In this document: positions 56,928 through 64,000 of the stretch, piece by piece
Position numbering within the stretch: the first letter of the stretch is position 1
How the letters are laid out: every line of letters begins with the position of its first letter
Source of the DNA: Bryoerythrophyllum caledonicum
Taxonomy: Eukaryota; Streptophyta; Bryopsida; Pottiales; Pottiaceae
Direction: 5' to 3'
Assembly (NCBI GenBank): GCA_963971425.1
Contig: OZ020514.1
Span: forward strand, 15,443,218-15,507,217
DNA: 64,000 nt
Translations under genes and position numbers: made by a program
Notes under the pieces: generated by a model
The model's input: only the letters and a program-made list of their open reading frames with translations
The model's database searches: none
Told to the model about the DNA's origin: nothing

Positions 56928-58775
56928 TAGATGTTAAGTATAATTCAACTTGTAAATAGTCCCCTGCAGTTGCTTTTCTCTAATCGATTATCCGGACTGC
57001 TGCCATCTATGGGGCACCTCCAAATGTAACCTTCATTTTTACTAAACTATCGTACTCTATTCGTATCTCATCTTCGATGTACTTCTTTTACTTCAAGCGC
57101 CATTTTTACCTTTTTGTTTTGATGTTTTGCTTGGTAGAATCCTGTATGTCGTATGAGTTCAACAGTCTTTTGTCCGTGTGTTGTCTTATGTCTTCTGTGA
57201 GTGTGTTGTCTTCTACAGCAATTTTGTTATCATTGTATTCACCTGAAGGACATTTTTGGAAGTTCTATATTTATACGTGCTGCCAATCAACAGTCATCTT
57301 TTTATAAAACCCACTTCCTCATCTTTGTTTCTCACTCCAGTACGATCACTTGTATTTTTTTACCCACTTTGCTGGACTTATTTTAAGGATGTTTTATTCA
57401 CAATATTTTGTTGATAGGATTTCATTCTTATTCATTGAAGTTCTTCTTGTCGGCTGCCATCCGACAACCTCTTTTTATTTCGTGTTTGGAGATCATTTGT
57501 TTGCCCTACTTACTCGTGCTTTTACTCTCTAAGTGTTTTCTTAATTTTTCAGAAGATCATTCTGCCATCTGCTGCTACTTTTGCGAGCTACCCACGAGGA
57601 GCCTTCTTTGTTTGAAATCGACTAAACTCTCTATTGTCCGTCGGCTGCCGGCCGACGTCTGTACTCGAAGGACAGACCACGTTCTTCGTTTTCATGTTGA
57701 CCAGCTCTCATGGCTGCATATTTTTGGTTCAATTTCCACATAATGACCTTATTTTTCATCCACTTTTTTGATTAAATTGTTTGATCATTGGAGTTTTTTT
57801 TATCACCTTTTTTGATCTTGAGATTTCTTCTATAAATTTATTTGGTGATTCTGATTCCTCCTCATTCTTTGTTGGCTAGCCCCCAACCTTTAATTCTGTC
57901 TTCGAGAATCCTTAGGGCATATGGAGATTCTTTAGGATTCAAGGGGAATATTTAGGGTCTATGGAGAATCTGTAGGTTTTAGGAGAATCTTTAGATTTTG
58001 TGAATTAACGGCCAACGGTTAAATTTAAGGATTCTATTGGTATTGAAGAGACTTCATAATGATATGGAACAGGTATTATAGTTTTGTGTGGGACAATGTT
58101 TGGTGGAACGCAATTTCCAGTGTATATCCTTAGGATTTAGCCCATATTTTCTTGTTTTTTTGTATGATATAGGTAATGAAATCCGAGTCTAAATTTTTTT
58201 TTGGTCCATAATTGATTGATTTGTCCACATTTAGTTAAATATTCGTTCAAATTGTATGGTTTGTAAGTGCCAATTCTTCTAGTCAAAGTTTGCATGTGCA
58301 AGCTCCACTACTGTATGAAATTCTGAGTACACTACAAGCAGGACCCCTTGGGGCAACGGTTCGTAGCACCTAAGTAACTAAGTGGCAGTAATTTTTTGAA
58401 GGATGAGAAGGGGATGGAGCCATCTCCAAACCTACGTTTAGAAAAAAGGAAAGAGGTAGGTTGTGGGCGGAAATGGGGGGAAAGTGTTTGCCTCCCCCCT
58501 TTCCAATTTTGTATGATAGGTAGGTGGCGCCCATGTGTCCCATGTGTCCCTTGTGTCCACTAAATATGGTTTATAATTTATTATCTATTAGTTGAGGTGG
58601 CATGTGCATATATGGGAGATGCGACATTCTTCCAAAATTCTCCAAATAATTAATTATATACTGAAAATCCCAAATAAGGATAGAATTTTTTGACTTTTTA
58701 AAATAAACTCTAATTTAGCCATCACCACATTAAAAAAAACCGCTAATGTGGGGTCAGATCTGTGCTTTAAAAATT
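56928..58775. other. Non-coding end of the palindrome-rich locus
   Basis: AT-rich DNA with palindromes at 57449, 57640 and (diverged) 57871. A run of five ~20-bp units like gagaatctttagg lies at 57904-57995. After 57887 no further palindromes occur, so the locus probably ends near there. No terminal inverted repeat matching the left side was found. Confidence 0.45.
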
Positions 58776-58825
58776 GGATAGGGTATTGACAGGGAAGTTG
58801 TGATGGAGCTGTCAATACCCTATCC
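58776..58825. repeat. 17-bp perfect inverted repeat
   Basis: GGATAGGGTATTGACAG (58776-58792) and its exact reverse complement (58809-58825) are separated by 16 bases. Single arms recur at 59893-59907, 60382-60396 (inverted) and 61137-61152 (inverted), with a partial arm near 60248. Confidence 0.85.
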
Positions 58826-59236
58826 CTGATATCTTCATCCACGTTCGGTTTAAAGCTTAGGATTGCAGAATATCACATATTAGGGTTCTTTATACACACA
58901 CTACAACTTTAGGGTTCTAAATTGAGGCTGTGCGGTTTACAATTTAGGGTTTTCAATATAATGATCACTATCTTCATGTTAAATTTAAGAAAACACAAAG
59001 TACTTTAATTTCGTTCAAAATATTTAAACCTACCTTTTTATAAAAGATAAATTAATAATCTATATATAAAATATTCCATTTTATTTTGAATACTGATTTT
59101 TCATTCAGAAGGTTTTTAAGTTTGAATAATAAAATCCATGGTCTTATAATTAACTTATTTCACTTCATTTTTTTGGACACATTCTCATATACCAAAATAA
59201 GCATATAAGTTACTTTGTGTTATTTCCTTTTTTTCT

Positions 59237-59690
59237 TTTCTCTTCTTTCCATTCACTTTGCTTTAAAATTTAAATAGAACTATTTATACTCTTACACGTA
59301 TTTCGTTCAATTTTTCTTTTTTCTTTTTCCTTTTTTTTTTCTTTTTTCTCTCCATTCACTTTGCTTTAAAATTTAAATAGAACTATTTATATTCCTACAC
59401 GTATTTTGTTCAATCTTTTTTTTTTTTTTTTTTTTTACCTTTTCTTCTCCATTAACTTTGCTTTACAATTCAAACAAAATTATTTATACTCTTATACATA
59501 TTTCATTCAATCCTTTTCCTCTTCTTTTTTCTCTCCATTCACTTTGATTTAAAATTTCAATAGAACTATTTATACTCTTATACGTATTTTGTTCAACAAT
59601 TTTTTATTTTTTATTTTTTCCTTTTCTTCTCCTTTACTTTGCTTTACAATTCAAATAAAATTATTTATACTCCTACACATATTTTAGGGT
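59237..59690. repeat. Tandem repeat, five ~95-bp units
   Basis: Units with attcactttgctttaaaatt, aactatttatactctta and tatttcgttcaa, separated by T-rich runs. Starts are near 59251, 59354, 59451, 59537 and 59633. Confidence 0.85.
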
Positions 59691-59892
59691 TCAACTTTGA
59701 ACATTTTTTTGAGTCTTTCCTTACTAGGAGTAGTACAAACTTCATGGCTTGAACTATGTTTTAGGGTCTATTGTTTTCAACGGATTCATCGTCCTAAGAC
59801 TTCAATAAGCGTAGATAGGGTACTGTCTACGCATTGTGAGAATTCATTTATCCATTTCAGTCAAAGGTCGTAGACTACAACCATTATACTCA

Positions 59893-60396
59893 GATAAGGT
59901 ATTGACAAAATAATATGTAAAATTCTTCTCTTCCATGTCGTCCATATTTTCTGTCTAGGTGTTTCAGGATTTCAATAAGGCACAATTGTGGGCCATACAA
60001 GATCTTCCCAAGTCCCCCTTCTCTCATCATGACTTGATTTGGAGAGATTTTTTGCCAAACGGAAAAGGCATTGTCAAGACTTGCAAGCAAGCACGGATTC
60101 CTACATCACAGATTGAAGAGTTCTTCATTGGAGAGCGCTTACTTCAAGATGGGATTGAGTGGGACAAGTGGAAGAATGAACGTGGCATTGTTGATGGCCA
60201 TCTAAAGCCAAGGCAAAAAACAAATGCACAAGTCCGGTCAATCGGCGGATAGGGTATCGTTAAAGAAAAATGAAGCCAAAAAAAGTTGTGATGCCACAAA
60301 TGCGGCATCACAGCATAGGAGTCGGAATAGAACTTTGTACCAATCAAAGATGAAGCAGAAATGTCGTCCATGATCTACACCTGTCAATACCCTATC
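59893..60396 (+). mobile_element. Possible small inverted-repeat element with a 97-aa ORF
   Basis: Inverted arms GATAAGGTATTGACA (59893) and TGTCAATACCCTATC (60382-60396) bracket an ORF at 59959-60252: NKAQLWAIQDLPKSPF, WRDFLPNGKGIVKTCKQ, QIEEFFIGERL. The ORF has protein-like composition but no family I recognise. The same arms occur outside at 58776 and 61152, so the true limits are uncertain. No target duplication was identified. Confidence 0.35.
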
Positions 60397-61710
60397 CCAC
60401 AAAACCATACCTGAAACCCCAGAAATACAATCGAACACCGTAACAACAAAGTTAAATGCACACCCCCTACGCCCCGCAACAGCCCCCCGCGCCTCGACTA
60501 TAGTAAAGAGAGTGGCGTAATGGCAAGTACATGCCACATACAATCAACGACAATGATTACTCAACCTCGGCCACGACTGTAGAGCTCTACAGCAATACCG
60601 TAAACAACGATCACCCCTTCTCGACCCAGAAACCCAATTTGCTAAAGGAAGGGTACGGACTGCTCAACCAATACAACCAATGTCATCACGCCATACACCA
60701 CCACATCACACCAGCACATCTCATCACACCCTACACCAGCACACGAGGAGATCCCATATGTGATTGACCTGTGAATCTTCCTATACCAAAACTACTCTCC
60801 GGATGGACCTAATGTCGAGCAGTGATACAAAAACCGCCTCCCAAGGTGTAGTACTACACACCATTTCACAAAACCCATCCAACAAATCGATCTAACACGG
60901 ACACATGCAGGCCCAACAACCCTAAACCGCCGAAACCGACATTGAACACCAACCTGAAGGATTCAATCTTCTGCATCACCCTAACCCAGCAGCAACACCG
61001 AAGAGCAACACCGAGCAACAACACTGAGACCCTAAACCGAGCAGCAACACCGAGATCCTAAACCGAACAGCAGCAGCCAAAGGGCAAACACGAGTGAATG
61101 AGCAAGTGAACGAAGAGGGGGTTTGGGTGGTCCCCCTATCAATACCCTATCCATAGGTTCCGGATCCACTTGATTCGGGATCTATGGGGCAACGATGAGA
61201 GGGATCCATCCTCATCCACTTCATCCCCAAGGTGGGTGCTGCGAACGCTTACACGACCCCTTGATGGATCTCTCTAGCTATGAGCTACAAGCATTCGGAG
61301 GAGGTGGGTTTGGTAAAACTTGGCCCCTGTTTTATTTTTGGATGGGTAACCTATTTTTAAAAAGGAAGCTCCAAGTATCATTCAAGACTGCCCCTCAATT
61401 GTCACAATTTTTTTATTAAAAGCATCTGGACCCCATAAAATGAGAGGGCCAGAAAAATGAGGGGGTGCCATTAAGACGAGGGCCCACCTCCCGAAGACGC
61501 TCGTAGCCCAAAATTTTAGAGATCCCTCCCTGATCTGCACTCGAGAAAACTACCAATACCGACACTAGACCTGAAGAAAAAACTGTATGTCATACAGCTA
61601 CCAATACTGCTACCAATACTGCTCTACTCTAGCATGACATTCCACAAGAACTTCAAACAATCTAACATCCAGAGAAAAGGATGAATATCTGACTCCCTGA
61701 TCTGCACCAG
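60397..61710. other. Intergenic region, no gene seen
   Basis: It contains an imperfect gagcaacaccga repeat (about 60985-61075), a short run of Pro/Ser-rich reading frames, and the inverted arm at 61137-61152. From about 61550 it forms the 3' flank of the GNAT gene. Confidence 0.5.
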
Positions 61711-62550
61711 CTAAGGGATTATGGCCAACGCTTCACCATCGATGGCGCACTTCCGGAACCCGGGTTTGATTACCGCGCCCATACCTTCGTAGAACTTGAT
61801 GGCCGGGTTGTTGGAGTACAACAAGGACCACTCCATCCGCTCCATCCCCAGCTTCACCGCCTCCCGTGCAATCGTCTTCAAAAACATGGTCTCCAGGCCC
61901 ATCTCCCGGTTTGGCTTTCTGGTGTAAAGCGCCTCCATGTACAAGCCCGCCTTGGAGAGGTAGGTGGAGAAGTTGGGGTAGACGTGAACGAAGCCGACGA
62001 TGATCCGGGAGGCCACTTTGAAAGCCTCAGAGTCTGGATCTGAAACTGATCCCAACGCTGCAACTTCAACGATAGTTTCTTCAGCGCTCTCGTGGTCTTT
62101 GAGGTTCACCTCGCTCCGGGACCGGAAAACCTCCAGAACTGGCTCCTCCATGTCCGAGAATTGCAGAGAGGACTTCGGCGAGCTCACCTCGCTGAGGAAA
62201 TCCGACTGCTTCGGAGATCCGCCCACAAACCGCCCCTTGTACTTCAGGTTGCTGATGGACCGGAACAACATCAACTCCACGGAAGCGGTGCTGCTTTCCT
62301 TGTCACTGGGCTTCACGGGTGGTGTCACAACGATGCCGGACATGGCTTCTTCCTTTGAAAGTGGCTCGTTCACCTCGAGAAGGAAGACGGCAGGGCCGTG
62401 GAAGGGCGGGTGCTTGAAGAGGAGCTCGTTCAACTTCGTTTCAGTGGATGTGCAGCTGGAGGTGGTGCCTTCCACCCGTGCGAGCTCGTGCACCATTTTG
62501 TTTATGATGGGGACGTCGAGCCGAGTCGCCAGTCGGACGGTCGCAGCCAT
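61711..62550 (-). CDS. GNAT-family N-acetyltransferase, plant NATA1-like
   Basis: Start chosen at 62550 (MAATVRLATRLDVPIINKMV), where homology to the family begins; an in-frame ATG seven codons upstream (62571) is possible. Order: N-terminal beta strand and helix (about residues 5-30), VFLLEV, a Ser-rich insert of about 110 residues, VGFVHVYPNFSTYLSKAGLY, YTRKPNREMGLETMF (acetyl-CoA pyrophosphate loop), then ERMEWSLLYSNNPAIKFYEGMGA and TAG at 61711. Plant NATA-type enzymes acetylate amines such as ornithine or putrescine. The loop R-E-M-G-L-E has Glu where most members have Gly or Ala. No internal stop, frameshift or TE similarity; this looks like a live host gene. Confidence 0.88.
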   Translation of the reverse strand: MAATVRLATRLDVPIINKMVHELARVEGTTSSCTSTETKLNELLFKHPPFHGPAVFLLEVNEPLSKEEAMSGIVVTPPVKPSDKESSTASVELMLFRSISNLKYKGRFVGGSPKQSDFLSEVSSPKSSLQFSDMEEPVLEVFRSRSEVNLKDHESAEETIVEVAALGSVSDPDSEAFKVASRIIVGFVHVYPNFSTYLSKAGLYMEALYTRKPNREMGLETMFLKTIAREAVKLGMERMEWSLLYSNNPAIKFYEGMGAVIKPGFRKCAIDGEALAIIP

Positions 62551-63010
62551 TCGATTCCAAGTTTCTGTCACAAAGAATTCTAGATCAAAACCAATAGATA
62601 CACACCCTCAAATTCTTAGTTGAGAATTTGCACAAGGAAATCTCTCTACACATGTTTCTCGTTCTGGAAAGACATGTCATGAGCGCAACCAGCATCACAG
62701 ATAAGTCGTCTTTGCATGCTACTGCACAAAAAGACCGATCTAGATCCAAACTTAACGCTACATGCTTTCACGCTGAAAAGGTCCGTATCTCACGCTACAA
62801 ACTGAAGATCGCCGTTAAATGATCAAACAAGAGCGCCTCACATGCGCAAATCGGTGCAAACCCTTGTCTAAGAACGCACCTCTCCAAATCACACAAGTGC
62901 ACCTCCAGTTGATCACATTCACAACCTAGAAGACAATCCAGAACGAGAACTAGCAATCGAGACGAGGGAACTAACCCTAGACGCGGAGAGATGGAGATGA
63001 TGGCGCCAAT
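62551..63010. other. Intergenic region between GNAT and the small membrane-protein gene
   Basis: About 460 bp. It holds the GNAT promoter/5' leader and the 3' flank of the next minus-strand gene. No further ORF that I trust. Confidence 0.5.
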
Positions 63011-63259
63011 CTAGCGCGCACCATCAGCAGATCTAGAGAAGTCCTTGTTGCGAGAGATCTCTAGACGGTGCTGCACCTCCGCTTGCTCGCTGGCCGATGG
63101 CGTCCAGAACCACTTCTTCACGCCTCTCACGGACTCCGAGATCGACGAGAGCGCGTGCGGGTTAGGCCCGTAGTCCGCCGACAGCAGAAGCGCGGCGCTC
63201 ACCGCCGTCGCCGCAATAGTGATATAGCGCAGCAACCGATCCTTGCTCCCCTTATCCAT
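63011..63259 (-). CDS. Small single-pass membrane protein, conserved plant type
   Basis: 82 aa from ATG 63259 (MDKGSKDRLLRY) to TAG 63011; an ATG 13 codons upstream (63298) is in frame but the added residues look like leader. A basic N-terminus is followed by one hydrophobic helix (about residues 12-30, ITIAATAVSAALLLSADYG). A polar C-terminus follows, with SESVRGVKKWFW and a Gln/Glu/Arg-rich end. I believe short proteins of this design are conserved in plants, without assigned function. The frame is clean, and composition matches the neighbouring GNAT gene. Confidence 0.65.
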   Translation of the reverse strand: MDKGSKDRLLRYITIAATAVSAALLLSADYGPNPHALSSISESVRGVKKWFWTPSASEQAEVQHRLEISRNKDFSRSADGAR

Positions 63260-63850
63260 CACAACCCACACAAACGAATCATTCCTAAAACCCTCCAAAC
63301 CTAAAAACCTCGCAAATCATAAACCTCAAACCTCACAAACTCAATGCTCGCAACCTCAAACCTCGATCTCAAACCTCTCAATCTCGATTCTCGCAACCTC
63401 TCAACCTGGAACTCGTGCCTCTGAAGCAGGAACGAAAGCAGATCTGATCGGATGGAAGTAAGTTGAGACGCTGCTTCCAGGATCCTCGACCTGGAGGTGA
63501 AGCGTAACCGTGAAGCTTGTGTCGTCACCGGTTGATATTCCGCCCATGATCGTGACGGTGGCGATTTTCCTCCGGATGTAGACCAATCGAGGATAGCGCA
63601 CATCTCACCCCCAAGATTTTTCACATCTCCAGGGACAAAAGCGCAATCGTGGCCCGGAATCTAAGGTCGTGTGGTTTGAATGCGTCGTTTTGGCACGTAT
63701 CGCTCTCATTCGAGCCTGAGCGTGTCGCATCGTCTGATTGTTCGTGAACTCTGTTTAATTCGGAGCTCTTGAAGCTTTGGTCCGTGAATCCTGTCCGATT
63801 AGAAGCTCTGGTTTGAGAGATGAGGAGTTAGGGTTTTGGGTTTTTCTGAA

Positions 63851-64000
63851 ATGGGGAAGGGATCGGACGAGAGTGTGAGTGAATACAGGGAAATATTGAG
63901 AGACGAGGCCAGCGAAATAGAAGAAGAGAAAGGGGTAGTAATAGAGGAAGAAGAATTGCAAGAGGTGCAGGAGGTGCAGGAGGTTGTGAATTCTACTCAA
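63851..64000 (+). CDS. Start of a divergent plus-strand gene, open at the window end
   Basis: ATG 63851 opens 50 codons without a stop to the window edge. The protein start is charged (GKGSDESVSEYREILRDE), then strongly acidic, with a threefold QEV repeat from a 9-bp tandem repeat. It is divergent from the small membrane-protein gene with about 590 bp between starts. It is probably the first exon of a host gene; product not identifiable. Confidence 0.45.
   Translation, partial: MGKGSDESVSEYREILRDEASEIEEEKGVVIEEEELQEVQEVQEVVNSTQ

Larger units (their letters stand above)
36776..57887. repeat. Interspersed 17-bp palindrome family, RTCGGYTGSCAGCCRAC
   Basis: Two 8-bp arms sit around one central base; the perfect form is GTCGGCTG-N-CAGCCGAC. 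Copies start at 36776, 36983, 37755, 44431, 45358, 46404, 47519, 48960, 50409, 50439, 50469, 50560, 52131, 52997, 54014, 55983, 56150, 57449, 57640 and 57871 (the last and a few others are diverged). Half-sites occur near 50615 and 55285. It is absent from the other 43 kb and from the inserted LTR (37956-43050). Copies lie mostly in introns or next to stop codons; one (52997) is read through as PSAGSRR. Confidence 0.88.

Noticed and set aside
62000-62623. 207-aa plus-strand ORF
   Set aside because: Antisense shadow of the GNAT gene, with no independent motif.

Overview
The window is nuclear DNA of a streptophyte, most likely a charophyte alga or seedless land plant with a large, repeat-filled genome. 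The evidence is a plant NATA-type GNAT acetyltransferase gene, plant-style Ty3/Gypsy (Tat/Athila-like) elements with a tRNA-Asp-type primer site, and Ty3 elements of a kind I associate with charophytes and seedless plants. Species cannot be fixed from the sequence. About 95% of the window is mobile DNA in several nested layers. Only the last ~2.3 kb looks like ordinary single-copy gene space.

Layout. 0.3-2.6 kb: a decayed RING-H2/coiled-coil gene. 2.7-17.7 kb: one Tat/Athila-like element (partial 5' LTR, gag-PR-RT-RH-IN remnants, 3' LTR) plus two solo LTRs of the same family; both solo LTRs are proven by 5-bp target duplications. 17.7-19.1 and 21.4-25.5 kb: two copies of an unrecognised gag-like element (called X here). 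19.3-35.1 kb: a minus-strand Ty3-like element with the order gag-protease-DNA cytosine methyltransferase-RT-RNase H-integrase-PHD finger. It is interrupted by X copy 2 and by a complete Tc1/mariner transposon (25598-28376). The whole element sits inside a plus-strand relative of itself, with a 5-bp target duplication (GCATG).

36.7-57.9 kb is a different kind of locus. On the minus strand it has four FCP1-like (NIF) domain genes or fragments and a multi-exon gene with a GGQH (possibly ParB/sulfiredoxin-like) motif and a Lys/Ser/Pro tail. On the plus strand it has a transposase-like gene of the family I recall as DUF7869. A 17-bp palindrome, RTCGGYTGSCAGCCRAC, recurs about 20 times through this locus, often inside introns, and appears nowhere else in the window. 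A 5.1-kb LTR (37956-43050), itself carrying an opposite-strand solo LTR (39160-41580), is inserted in the array.

58-61.7 kb is AT-rich DNA with tandem repeats and inverted GGATAGGGTATTGACA arms. 61.7-64.0 kb holds the GNAT gene, a small one-helix membrane protein gene, and the start of a divergent gene at the right edge.

The most notable system is the minus-strand retroelement. It combines a DNA-methylation writer and a chromatin reader (PHD) in one pol polyprotein, and its terminal repeats are split as A1...B1-A2-B2 rather than forming two ordinary LTRs. Most coding regions carry nonsense codons explainable by C-to-T or G-to-A change, mainly TAG, as expected for methylated and decaying repeats.
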